Source of the DNA: Toxoplasma gondii ME49
Taxonomy: Eukaryota > Apicomplexa > Conoidasida > Eucoccidiorida > Sarcocystidae
Assembly (NCBI RefSeq): GCF_000006565.2
Contig: NC_031480.1
Span: 6,503,170 to 6,567,169 of the forward strand
DNA length: 64,000 nucleotides
Direction of reading: 5' to 3'
Under the pieces are notes generated by a model. It was not told where the DNA came from, did not search any database, and worked only from the letters and a program-made list of their open reading frames with translations. Shown here in pieces: positions 1-12,200 of the stretch (positions are counted from its first letter, which is position 1; each line of letters starts with the position of its first letter). The position numbers and the translations under genes were made by a program.

Positions 1-2320
1 GAGCAGAAGGACATCCACAGAAAGTGCTACGCGCTGGAGTCGTGCATAAACCTGCTAAGTGTCTCTATGCTTTACAAAAATAACGGAGAAGGCCCGCTTA
101 GTTGCAACATTGGTCGTGTACTTTGCCCACAAGAAACACGTTTCTTCGGTCGCATCTAAATATATATACGGGTTTTCACGGATATGCATGCACGCATGAA
201 CGCACATGAATCTATGTAACGCACTGGCATCCAAGCAGTGATCGGGGGATTTGCCTATCTTACTAGAGCCGAAACTGTCGTTGATATTGATCCTCTTGCT
301 CTGTCAGCGACATCGAGACACAAGAGGCATCCAACAACCAACTTCTTCAGTTTTCGCGTCTTCCAAAGGGTTTGAGGGAAGTTGTACGCATAGCCTCCCA
401 GTCGATTTCCCATCCACAGATGCTGTATCGTTAATGCATACACGCATGTTTTTTCAGAGGTGAAGCAGGGAAAGACTCAGACAAAAACATGCAGATGTGT
501 TTATTGCCATCCAAGCGTTCACCTGAAAGCAGCTTCGCGGTGGATTGTTGGACGAGCGAGAGATTATGAAGGATGCTTCCATGGAGCTGGCGAATGGCTT
601 GCATGTGCTTCTCGGCTGTGCAATCTCGAAAATCGACGGTGCTTCTTTCACGTGTAGTGTCGCTCAACGAAAGACCGGATGCCAGGGAGAGAGGTCGGCG
701 GGGAGTGGATTGGAAACGGGTTTGGATGTCATTTGCGAGAGAAATTCGAATGCCAGCAACCTCTGCATGTGACAGGCCGACTCTCCGAGGGGTCGTCGAG
801 GAAGTGGACGCCTACAGCGCAGCACACGTTGGTAGGAACGAGGCCAAAGCAAGAAACGGTGGGGAAAGGACAGATCCTGAAGTCTCAACACTGTAGAGAT
901 TTCTGGTGCAGAATCTGGGAGGAAGGCAGACGTGGGAAGAAGGTGAAAAAAGGGGAGGACTCAAAGTGGAAAGAAACCCTTTATGTTCTGGGCTACATCC
1001 GCGCTGCAGTAGATGGTAACAATTATTTTTGCTCAACATGAAAGAACATTAATAGGTGTATCAGAATTTCGCAAGTAATTGATTTTGAAGGTTGTTCGGT
1101 CGGGCGCAAGTTACAAGACCCCCAAGGAACGGTGTTCGAGTTTTTTTTTCTGCGGTCGTTATGGGATGTGTGTCTGCAGAATTGCCGGTAGTAGAGAGCG
1201 ACCTAGCTATCTCTCAAATGCAAGAGAAAAAGTAACTGGGTGCTACTCCATGATCGTCAGGTGCTTCTCGCCTTGAAATACCCGCCTTACAGGGCAACTG
1301 TCGGTCGGGTCTTGCTGGGGAGAAGCAAGCTCCGAAAGAGCATGTAGCTCGTCGCCAGCTGAGATCGATGACGGTGCTGTCGTGTTACTGACCAAAGAAG
1401 GCGCCAAGTTGGAAGGGTGTATTCAAGAGAAGAAAGAAGAAACAGCAGAGGAGGACAACTGTGTTGTTTGTAGAAACCCAGTTCGTGTTTCAGTCTTTCC
1501 TCTCGCTTCAAAGTCCACTACGTGACCCTTTGAGTTTCACAAAGCCGTTGAATTCTTGTCTCGGTCGTCTTGTGAAAAGCAAGGGCAGTTCACATCCTAC
1601 GGTTCACATTTCCACTTTTTCATCCAAAGGGAGGGAAATCAAGCGAGTAAACGTCCTTCGTCACCGGGACGATTTCACCTTTAACGTTAAGAGTTTCTTT
1701 TCCATCACGAGTTCCTCCAGATGGAGGCTCCTACCTCTCAAAAAACACATTCTTTATAGACAGGTGGGCATTTAGATATGTTGAGGGTTACCACGCAATA
1801 CCAAATACTTTAGACAGGTAAATGTTTGTATTCCCCTAAATATGCATGCACTGATGCACAGGATAATACCGGATTTCTTGGGATTCGTTTCGACGGACGG
1901 CTGCTAACCTCTACTGAAGCATGGCTTTTTTATGGCTTTCCTCATGTCACTGCGTACAACAGATTGTCTCCTAGTAGGAGGTTGTGCATAGGATAAATTA
2001 GTACTCTGAACCCTCGCTGTTAATCGTCCGCGCAATTAAACGATATTGGAATTAGCAGTGGAATATTTATATTTATTGGTCGACATGTTTCTCCTTCCCG
2101 CCCTGCGAATTGAGGCGACGTATCCACTTGGTCGTAACCTCTAACGTGTACCCATGAATATATCACGTTTCTGTACGTCAAAAACGTCGCGAGTGTGTTC
2201 GACTTTCGCTCATGTTCCCCATCAATGTGATGCTCTCAACGGCACGATGTCTAGTGGGATTTCTATGATATTTCTGCTTTGGGAACTCGTGTTTTTTCAG
2301 TTGCTTGTGTCGACAGTTCC
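1..2320. other. Gene-poor left edge
   Basis: No reading frame here has protein-like composition together with usable splice sites. Short ORFs up to about 120 codons occur on both strands and overlap one another. TGCATGC words occur at about 185 and 1843. The composition is more AT-rich than the gene-dense parts of the window. Nothing else is supported. Confidence 0.5.
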
Positions 2321-2719
2321 TTACGATGCTGGTAGCCCGGAAAGCGCCTCTTCAGTCGTGTTTCTCGTTTTCGCTTCAGCAATTGCGCTCCGCCTTTCAT
2401 GAACGTTGCTTTCGCCCGTCGAGATCGGCGACTCTTTCGCCGTGTCTACGGCAAAAGTGATTTTTCCCTTCCCACCCAGTGCCCTCGTCTTCCTCCCAAG
2501 GGTTTCTTCCGCAGACGCCCCTCCTTGCTTCTCGGCCGCATCGTGTTCGGCGTTTTCTATACTTCTCACCGTTGTTCCTTCTCGGAGATCCTTATGAATG
2601 CTTAATCCTGTCTCTATGAGAGGCAGATTTCCTTTGTTTTCGCGTTTACTCCCGTCTTCTGTCTCAGTCTCGAGTGCCGCAATACCGTCCACCTGGACGA
2701 CAACCCCCGACGGTTCCAT
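2321..2719 (-). CDS. Hypothetical 132-residue protein (weak)
   Basis: Single open frame on the minus strand with an ATG at 2719 and TAA at 2321-2323. The residue composition is soluble and charged (many E, K, T, A) and unlike the Ser/Arg/Cys-rich shadows around it, which is the main reason to list it. I see no signal peptide, membrane segment or known motif. The frame could be an exon of a larger gene, because the sequence around the ATG does not clearly exclude a splice site. No product can be named. Confidence 0.3.
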   Translation of the reverse strand: MEPSGVVVQVDGIAALETETEDGSKRENKGNLPLIETGLSIHKDLREGTTVRSIENAEHDAAEKQGGASAEETLGRKTRALGGKGKITFAVDTAKESPISTGESNVHERRSAIAEAKTRNTTEEALSGLPAS

Positions 2720-3199
2720 ATCGGAACAGAAAGTTGGAAACGAACTGTGTCGCCTCTAGATACTTTCCTGTGTACATTTCGTGGACGTGGACACGAATGC
2801 GGATAGGGAGATCTTTTGTTTTTCTCAACAATGGAGTAACTCACCACAAAATCAATATAACTCATCGACGATTTGCGCCGTAGATCAGCCTAAGCTGTGG
2901 AGGCGCTCGCTTTCTCCCGTCTAGTTTGCAAGCGTTGTGAGAAACAGGAATCAAAGCAGCGAGCAATGCGAAGCCGCAACAGTTGTGGTATCAGGCAGTC
3001 ACTGCCGCGACACGTGTGAACTGGAAAATCTACGGTAATGGTTGGTCCCCCGACAAGCTGCGAGGCATGCGGTGCCAGTGAGGGCTGTCCACTATCAAAT
3101 GGGTGAAACAAAGAAAAGCCAAATGTTTGTCAGGCAAGCGCAAATGCCTTTGACGCGTGTTAGAAGTTTCATTCGTACACGGAAAAGCTAAAGCCCCCC

Positions 3200-4117
3200 A
3201 TGTCTAGTTGTAGTTTCAAAGAAATGGTTACTAGGCATCCGGCAGGCGCGGAAGTGACCGTTGACGGAACTCGAAAACCGATTGGGTTCCCCACTGCTCC
3301 TTCTTCTTTAGACACGCGCTGGCTCTTCTTCGATGCGTCGGCCTTTAAAGAACTGCTGTTGATGCGTTTTCGGAAGTACTATCAAACTTTCTGTTCTGCG
3401 CGTGTCACGACACAAGCATCGACAAGTGGGAGTGGACCATCGACCTGTGGGAAGCAAGCACGGGACCCCACAAACAGCAGCGAAATGCTGGCAAGTGCCC
3501 GATTTTATCGATTTCTATCCTCAGACGGTACCGTCTGACCTAGTTGCTGACAACCGAAATTCGTTGCTGTTCTGTGCACATGGATTTCCTGCTGAAAGGG
3601 CGAGTGGAGGGAACTAGACGCAGCGAAGTGTGTCTTGTCGGAAAAGGTCCGTGGTGAGCCTTGTTCTGCGAAAGATCTGCTTGCAGAAGACAACGGTTTC
3701 TACTACTTTAGAGAGGAAAAGCCTGAAGGAGGACTGTGCCAGGTGCCGCGGAGTGTGGTACGAAACGATGCCCACGACGCGGCCGCAGCTGTTTGTGATG
3801 GTCGATCACTCAAGTGGGCGTCCGTGGAGGTGTTTATCGCTTGCAAATTTAAATGGGCACAGTTTGAGAAATTGGAACTCTTGCCCAGTGGCAATACACG
3901 CTGTAAGTGTGACACCGAGTTCTTCCCCAAAATGCCGAAAAACATAACTGTCCTCCACCCAAATAAAGAACACACACCGAAAGTGGTATTCAGGGAACCG
4001 TTACTCCAGCATTCTCTCCACTCTCCACTGAAGAGACAGTGGAGAGGAAAACGTATATATATATATATATATATTGTACGCAGCATGCATATGTGTAGAG
4101 AGTGCGTGAGGACTTAG
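3200..4117 (+). CDS. Hypothetical two-exon gene (weak)
   Basis: Two plus-strand open stretches lie in the same frame and can be joined. The ATG is at 3200, exon 1 is 3200-3527 (donor GTACCG) and exon 2 starts at 3624 after GACGCAG. The junction completes an Ala codon and keeps frame. Exon 2 stays open to a TAG at 4115-4117 but runs through a (TA)n tract that encodes alternating Tyr-Ile. A strong donor, T|GTAAGTG, at 3902/3903 suggests the coding part may end there instead. The composition is protein-like, including an aromatic- and Lys-rich stretch before the donor, but I do not recognise a family. It could also be a decayed gene. Confidence 0.3.
4053..4074. repeat. (TA)n microsatellite
   Basis: An uninterrupted run of about eleven TA units follows AAACG. 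It lies inside the last open stretch of the weak 3200-4117 model and is the main reason to doubt that model's 3' end. Confidence 0.9.
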
Positions 4118-4430
4118 TTACACAGTCACCTGTATATGCGTATATACATGGGTGAGCATGTGAACAGGCATAACTATCGGATTGGGGAGGCCGTTTACGT
4201 TTTCTTATAAAAAGTGTCAAACCAGGAAAACATAGAATGCTATTAATTCGTTCTATGCATGTGTGTTTGAGGGGTAGGGCGCTGCATCCGCCCCCCGACA
4301 ACTCCCCCTATTCCACTTGGTCTACAGTGCATGTGAAGAAGAGACGGCGGCACGCTTGTGAACGCGAGAAGAGTCTTTTTTATTTCTTTTCTGCAGTCTT
4401 CAAGTGGAATTTCTCTTTGAGTTGTCTGGG

Positions 4431-7400
4431 TCATCCTTTTTTCTTCTGTTGAAACTCCGCGGGTGTCGCGCTTCCGAGAACAATCCCCTCTGACGAGGAT
4501 TCCTCGCTTTTTGCCAGCTCCCCAGTTTCTCCCGCCTTTTCCCTCGCCGCGTCACCAGCGTCTCTCCCCCTGCCTCCTGGCGCCCCTTTGCTCCGGCCCT
4601 TGAGAAATCCACTTCTTCCCGGCACGCTGCGTTCTTCCCTTTTCACACCTTCTCCCCCCTCTTCTCTCTTCTCTCCCTTCTTCCCTCGCAACTTCTCTGC
4701 GTTGCTTCTTCTTTTTCTATCTCCCTTCTTCTTCTTACCCGCACTCGCGACCCCCCTCACGTTTTCCGCCTCCTCAGTCCCCGCGCCTGCATGCGTCGCC
4801 GCTTCCCGAGTGTCCTCGCTCGTTTTTTCACCCCTCTGCGTTGTGTTTTCTCCCTCTGTGTGTCCGTTCTCTCTCTCCGCTGCTTTCTCGCTTGCTGTCG
4901 ATACAGGAGGCGTCTTCCGGTGCGGCCCGAGAGCCGTCGACGCGTCTGAAACGCGTGCATGCGGCCGCGCGTCCACGCCGGTCGAGGCAGGCTGCGCTTC
5001 GCCGCGTTTGTCGTCTCTTTCCTCGCTTTGCAGAGAAGGTCTGTTGCTGTCGTGACCCGCATGCGCAGGGGAGTTGCCGTACGCATGCAGTGACATGTTG
5101 ATCACCTGCGTGGGGAGCACAGTCTGAACGCGACCCACAACGTCACCCAGCCAACTCCCCCGGTACTTGTGAGAAACAACGATGTTCGGCGTCCAGTCGT
5201 AGTCGAGATACTTGACTTTGAACGTTGCCCCGCCGGAGCCGGGAAGAAAACTCGAGCTCCCGGACCGACTGAACAGACTCGCCGCATGCGCCAGAGGACT
5301 GCCCTCAATCGTTAACGAAGTCTTGCTCCGCGTCAACAGTTTCTGGAAAAACGTACCAGGCGTGCTCCCGCCGCCGGGTGTAAGTACACCGCGGCCCCGT
5401 GGATGTACACCCGGGCCCGCGGGCTCGGAGGCCGGCGGACCCCCGGGAGGCACAGCCGTTGCATGCGAAAAACCGGCTTCTCGCTCGCTATTTGCGTGAA
5501 GCATGTGAGGCCGCGGAGACGCTGGACCCGGCGCCGTCGCGTCCTCGCCTTCTCCCGCCTTCTGCCGTCCATGCAGATCCGCCAGCGTGTGGTGGAACGT
5601 GGAGGGACATGAAGACACGTGCAGTGGCGGTGCATGCACAAACCTTTCCTCGCCCCCTACGGTCTGGGCAGACGAAACGCGAGCCGCGCGCGACGGGGAC
5701 GCCTGTGCCGCAGACGAAGAGGCTAGAGCGGAGGAAGAGAGGATAGAAGCCGGAGACGGGAGCTCTGTTTCGCGCATGCATCGTTCTTCTTCGCCGGTGA
5801 ATCGCGAGAAAGGGCCTGTGTCGATAGCCGAACTTTGAGGCAGAAGAACATCGGCCTTCGCTGCTCGCAGGAGGCTAATGAGGCGTTCTCGCTTCTCGCC
5901 ATGGAGAAAGGGAAGAAGAAACAATGCAACCTGGGGAGCGGAAACGCGAAAGACAAATCAGTTCAAGAGCGAGATGGACAGGAAGCACATGCAGGAGCAA
6001 CGGACGGGGGGTTGCGACTCCCTCAGAGATAGAGAGCTCCGAAAGGAACAAGCGAAAACTAGCACAATCGACGTGAAGAACTCGGGTGACAACGCATGCG
6101 CATGCACCTGTATCTGTCAGCCAACAGTCAAATCTCGAGACATGGGCACAGAGAGTCGCACGGGGAAAGGGGAGAAAGCAGAGAGAGCGGCGCAACCGTA
6201 GTTGAGCGTAGGCACTAGAAAGAAGGCGCAAGGGGATGTATAGAGACGGAAGGCAAGCTCGAGGGCGAGAGAAAATAGAGAAGAGAGGCTGTGTAACGTT
6301 TTGAACGACGAACAAAGAGGCGAAGCATGGGACAGGCTGAACGCTTTAAAGACTTCGACCTTTCTTTGAAGAAGGGAAAAGAAACCTACCTTCACATGTG
6401 TCGATCCGAAGTCGTTCTCGTACCAACTGAAAATCTTGCTCAACCAGAGCGTCTTTCCAGGCAGATCGACCAGTACGTTCGCGTCAGACTCACAGAAGGC
6501 CTCCGCAGCGATTCTCAATTCTTCCTGCGAGGCAAGCACAAACAACGAAAGGCGCAGGCAAAAACATACGCCAGAAACACACAAAAACACAAAACATGCT
6601 AAAACAATGATGCATCGACACACCTGAATAGATCCATAGGATATTATACTGTATACATATATATATATATATACATATATAGATATATGTATAGGTATAC
6701 CTCAGTAGATTCATATGATATACTATTATGTATATAAATATGTATATACATATACACATACTGACACACCCGGAGGTCACGCTCGTGGACAAACTCCACT
6801 TTGACTCAGGTCGGCTCGGTGCATGCAAAGCTCCATTTGAAGTAACCGCCGCAAGCAGTAGACAACGACAGATTTCCTCGGTCATGTGCCTTTGCCCACC
6901 GCCCGTTTCGCATCCCCCAACATGTGCATTGTTCACTGAAGGCAGTGCCCTTCACTTCTGCAAGTTGTCGAAATCGATGGGTGTGTGTGCTAGCATTTCC
7001 CAGCGTATGTTGGGGGAAACACAGTGGCGAAAACTGGATCTTCACCTCAATCGACTCTGCCTCATAAAAACGAACAGGCGGCCCTGACTTGGCGCCGAAG
7101 TTGAGAGCGAAGTGGATGCGCGGATCAAACTGAAAAAAGACAAAGTCCAGAAACCCATTCCTCCGGAGAAGGATGGCACTGAAAAAGTGGAGAAGTCCAC
7201 CACGCTGAACATTATCGTGTCTGCACAAGTCCGCATTACGAAAGAGAACAGACTACCGCCGTTGCTGTCACGATGATTGTGCGAGGGAAATGATCACACC
7301 GCAGAGAGACAGTTCTGCTCCAAGAGACGCTGCACCGTCGCAGTGTTGCTGGAAACGTCGACTGGCCATCAAACGCCGCTGGCACAGTGCACAACGAATG

Positions 7401-9220
7401 CAGAGAAGGCGAATGGAAAGCCGAATCGAAGAAAGTCAAAAAAGCAAGAGAAGAACTGACCGACGCATGCAGAAGCGAGGTCCCGAAAACGCAAGACAGC
7501 AGGACGCTCCACCTCACATGCCACCCCCCTGGAAAGAGCGAATCGCAGTTGCGACAAAGAAACGTACGACACGGAAGAAACGAAGATGACGAAGTAGTGA
7601 GAAAAGAAGAGGCAGAGAGAGAACAAGAGTCGGAGAAAAAAGGGGAGAGGATCAAGGCCTAGACGCGAGCGAAAAGAGAGGAAGCAAACAGGGGGAAGAA
7701 GATGCCGAGAGGAGACGAAGAGAGAACTGAACGCAGAGAGCGAAAAGACGACAAGACGACGACCACAGACACCAAAAAACAGCGCGCCGGGCGAGGTCGA
7801 GAAAGAGAGACGCAGAAGCGGAAGAAGAGAGCCATACCTCATTCAAAACAAATTGCAGTCTCTGGTCGCGAAAGCCAAAAGGCTTTGTGAGAGAGTAGCA
7901 TGCGCGACGGTTGCAGCGAAGAAGGCCGTTTTCGAGTTCATTCAAGGTGAATCTGTAGCCTCCAATGCAGTAGGAGACGCTGGAGAAGAACGTTTTTCGC
8001 GACATGCTGTCAGACGGGACTCCAAGCTGAAGAGAAGCAGCATCGAAAGCGGCGGAGTCGCAAAACTGTGGTGGAACCGTAACCGCAGCAGACGCAGGCA
8101 CTGATTTAGCAGTAAAACGCGTGCATCTGCATCACTTTCCGAAAAAAGCTCTACACTGTTCCTGTGTAGGATTCAACTTGTATTTCTTACGAGCGCCAGA
8201 GATGCGACTCTGTAGACGAAGCCCTCGACACAAAGTTGTGTTCTGTTTAAAATAATCCGCGTAACGCATGCAAATCCCTTGCACTTCTTTCTCTTCCCCC
8301 GATACAACGACTCAAGACGCAAGACCTGAACGACGCGTAGCTGCAGCGGTGAAAAACAGAGACGATAAGGCTTGAGTTCATGTTGTTTCACTTCCTTCTC
8401 CGTGTCTCTCCCCTGCAGCGGCTTGCTTCGGTGTCTTGGGTCCCGTCGTTCCTCCCTGTCTTCATCTCTGCCTCCGCTTTCTCTGTTTTCTCTCCTCACC
8501 TCGATGAGTGCGTGCTTGCAAAGGAGGTTGTAGATATTCAGCAGGAAGGCCTTCTTGACGCCTTCGCTCTTCAGATTCAAAAGATCGACAGTCTGCAACT
8601 CACAAACTGCAATTTGAAACTCCAGATATCTCGCGTCGCTCTTAACCCGTGCCTGGTCAATCAAACTTGTCTTTGCCTCCTCGTGAGCGGCCTGCACGAC
8701 GTAAAAAGTGAGCACGCGTTTCACCTGTCCATATATATATATATATATATATACATATATAAAGACATATATATAGATAGGTAGATAGATATATGTGGAC
8801 GCATACACATAGACAGATACATATATATAGATATAGACAGATATAGAGAAATCGATAGATAGACAGATAGAAATAGTTAGATAGAAATAGATGGATATCA
8901 AGTAGACGACTCTTGGAATAGAAGAACATGAATAAAGATGCCATATATATATGAATATAGCAATATATAGGAATTCACCTACATACAAGTCTACATGCAC
9001 GGATGTAGATTTATGAATGAAGATATCTACTGATGTGCGAGTCGAGGAAAGCGGACAGAATATGGCAACGACGCACTCTGCTGTCCACCGTCACTCTCTC
9101 ACTCTAAATGAAATAAAAACCTCCGGAATTCAGAACGAATCGCTTCGACCTCTGCGCGCCTTCACCACGGAGGAGCCAACTCACGGCCTGCGCATGTCGC
9201 CGTGCATCCCACACACCTCC

Positions 9221-9258
<38 letters not shown>

Positions 9259-12200
9259 ACATATACGTATATATATATATATGTATACATATACGTATAT
9301 ATATATGCATGTGTGCACTTATCCATGAACGGGGCGACCTGTGGTTGGGGTGAGCGGGTACTTCTTTGGGGGGGGCGCGTTCGTTGCTCTGTCAGTTGTC
9401 TAGAGTTGCGTCGTGTACCTCGAGTTCGTCGAAGAGCGTGTAGAGATATCTGACGAGTCCGAGGAGAGACGAAACGACTGGTTTCGTCCAGATGACCGTC
9501 CAGTTGAGCACGAAAGGCTCTTGGTGCATTTGGAGGCGACAGAGGAGAGACGGCGAGTCCGCAAAGACGACGAGATGGTCCTGATGAGAGAGTTGAATCA
9601 CCGAGTGTCTGACGAGGTCCCGCCCAAACTGAGAGGACCAGGAAAGGGAGAAAGGGCAAGAGAGAAAAACTGGGATGGCATACAGAAGAACGCGCCATGT
9701 GAGCACGAACGCTCGCTCACCACAACCTGAACGCGAGAAGAGGCCACAACGGCTCTCGTTCTCAGTGCCTCTCAGCTCACTGGAGTCGGCAAACTGGAAA
9801 GGTTCGGCGTCTGTACACCGAACGCGTTCCCTAGATGTCTTTCGATCCTTTAACGCTTCCGCGGACGCGCAGTCGGCACCCGGCCAAGAGACCGCCGTCT
9901 TCCTCTTCACTGAACGTCTGCCCGTCTCACCTGGACGGCGGAGTCCCGCGAAGGGAAGTGAAGCTGCGAACAGAAGGCATCGACTGCCTCGCTGGCGACG
10001 AAGCATTGTTTGTGTGTCCGAAGATAAGCCGTGCGATCGGCGAAAGGGAGAACCACTCGCAGCGTCTTCAAGAGTTCTGCGTAGGTGATCTTCTTCATCT
10101 TGCAGTCAGTGTGCGGATCCGTCGAAATCGAGAACTTCCCAGACTTGACGTCTGCCTCAGAAGCCGGAATGAAGAAGGCGCCCGCGTAGAACGGATCTCT
10201 GTCAGGAGACAACACAGACGGCCTTCTGCACCCTATAGGACTGCTCCGATCTGTGTTGGGAACGCAAAGAAAGAGCTCTGGAGTCGACAACGGACTCTCC
10301 AGGACTGCGTAGCAGCTAGACGGCGCATACGCAGGCTCCGTGGAGAGCAGGAGGAGCAAGAAGGCAGATGGTCTGGCGGCTCCTCTCGAGACATGAAAAG
10401 CACTCGTTCACAGACGCACTCATCGCTGAGTTTCTGCAACTTGAGAGACACAATTCAGAATCCAGGCTCGCGAGTTGTACAGTCACATCAACGAACGGCA
10501 ATGGAGTTTCTACAGTATTTGCTGTCCTGGCATGTGCGATCCTTGTGTTCTTGATGACGGCTGTGTTGTCAAGAGGAAATGCGCAGTTGGTCCACCGCTC
10601 TAACGCCCCTGTAGGGTGGAGCTGCCTCAGGCGACGAGCACCAACGTTGGAAAGAGAGACAAGCGGCGAACGGCGAGACTCCAGAAGAAAAGAAGGCACA
10701 TGAGGGGGTGGACAGGAGAGTCTCCCTGTTCGTCGATTTCGTCTTCTCTTTTCGCAGAGAAAGCGGATGGAGAACAAAACGAACTCGTACCTCTTCTTGA
10801 GTTCGTCTGCTTCCTTCGAGGCAGACTTTCTCGGGGAATACGTCGGTGCCTGGACCCTCGGGTCGAGAGGCGTGACGCTGGCAAGGCGAGAGCACGATGC
10901 TGGCCATGGAACATGAGGCGAGGAAACCGACCTTCTCGTCGGCGCCTTCTCCGCTTCACCGAACATGTGCTCAGCTCGAAATGAGATTCGTCTTCCTTCT
11001 TTCTCTCTCTCCGGCTGCTTCGAGTTCCCCTCCTCACGCTCCTCTCCACTGCTTCTCTTCTGTTCTCGTTCTTCCTCTCTTCGTCCATCTTCTCTCCTTC
11101 CCTCTCTCTTCTTCTCTTGTTCGTTCCTACTCTCCTTAGTGCCCTCCCTCTTCTCTTCCTCCCTCTTCTCTTCCTTTCTCATCTCTTCCTCCCTCTTCTC
11201 GTCCTTTCTCATCTCTTCCTCCCTCTTCTCGTCCTTCCTCATCTCTCCCTCTCGCTTCGGTTCCTCGCGTTTCTCTGTCGCGCTGTTCAGACGTCTCTCG
11301 TCCTCCTCCTCGACCCACTTCCTCGAGACAGAGAGAGTCCAGCGCGAGACAGATGTAGAGCTGGCTTTCGCGGGAGTTGTCTCTTCCGCGCCACCTTCCT
11401 CTGAGAAGGGTGGGGAAGCTTCTGCTGGTTTCTTCTCGCCGAAGAGGGCAGAGAACTTCAGCCTTTCTCTCCGGGGCTCTCCGTCCGTCTCGCGGTCTCC
11501 GGGCCCCTGCGCCGTGACAGATGCAGTCCGCAGACGCAGTGTGTGGTGTCGCGGAGACCGTCGAGAAAAGCGAGAAGACGGAGTCTGTTTCAAAGTGGAG
11601 GCGCGGCGGCCTTCGTTCTCTTCCGACGCTCGACGAGCTTCGACCCGTCCTGCGATCGAACTTCGCTGATACAGCGACAGAGGTGTGTCGAAAAACGGGC
11701 GCGTCGCTGGCAAGGAACCTCCTCCTGGTCCCTGTAAGCAGTCGTACTGGAAGAAGGAGGGAGAGAAGAAGACGGCAAAATGAAGAGAGAGCAGAAGAGA
11801 GAGAAGCCGAAGGAGACGAAGCAGAAAAGGGAGACGAAGGAAAGGCAGACGACCAAGGAACATTTGAAAGACGAGGGACAAGAGAAATAAGAAGTCGAGA
11901 AAGAAGATGAGGAAAAAGAAAGGACAGACACACGAAGGAGCGAATGATGTTGGAACGTGGAGAAGGGGAAACTGCTCATCATGACGCTAGTGTTTCAGGT
12001 GAACAGAATCGATTTCGTTCCTCGAGTTGTCGTCGGATTTGTCGTCTGCAGCTTCCCCACTTTCCACTGTTGCTCTGGGTTCCTTTTCATACTAGTCAAA
12101 AAAGCATTCTCACCCCCACAGAAACATAAGATCCCTGAGAGACTCTGTGACAGCTGGAAAGACGGAACTTCATCACAAAGTCTGGTCCCAGTCTGTCTTC

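Noticed and set aside
9202..9453. Tyr-Ile-rich short ORFs over TA arrays
   Set aside because: TA dinucleotide repeats encode alternating Tyr-Ile in every frame, and these lie in introns.
10965..11669. 234-codon plus-strand Ser/Phe-rich ORF
   Set aside because: It is antisense to the Lys/Glu repeat exon of the Grx-DEP-DUF547 gene, whose frame is fixed by both splice junctions.
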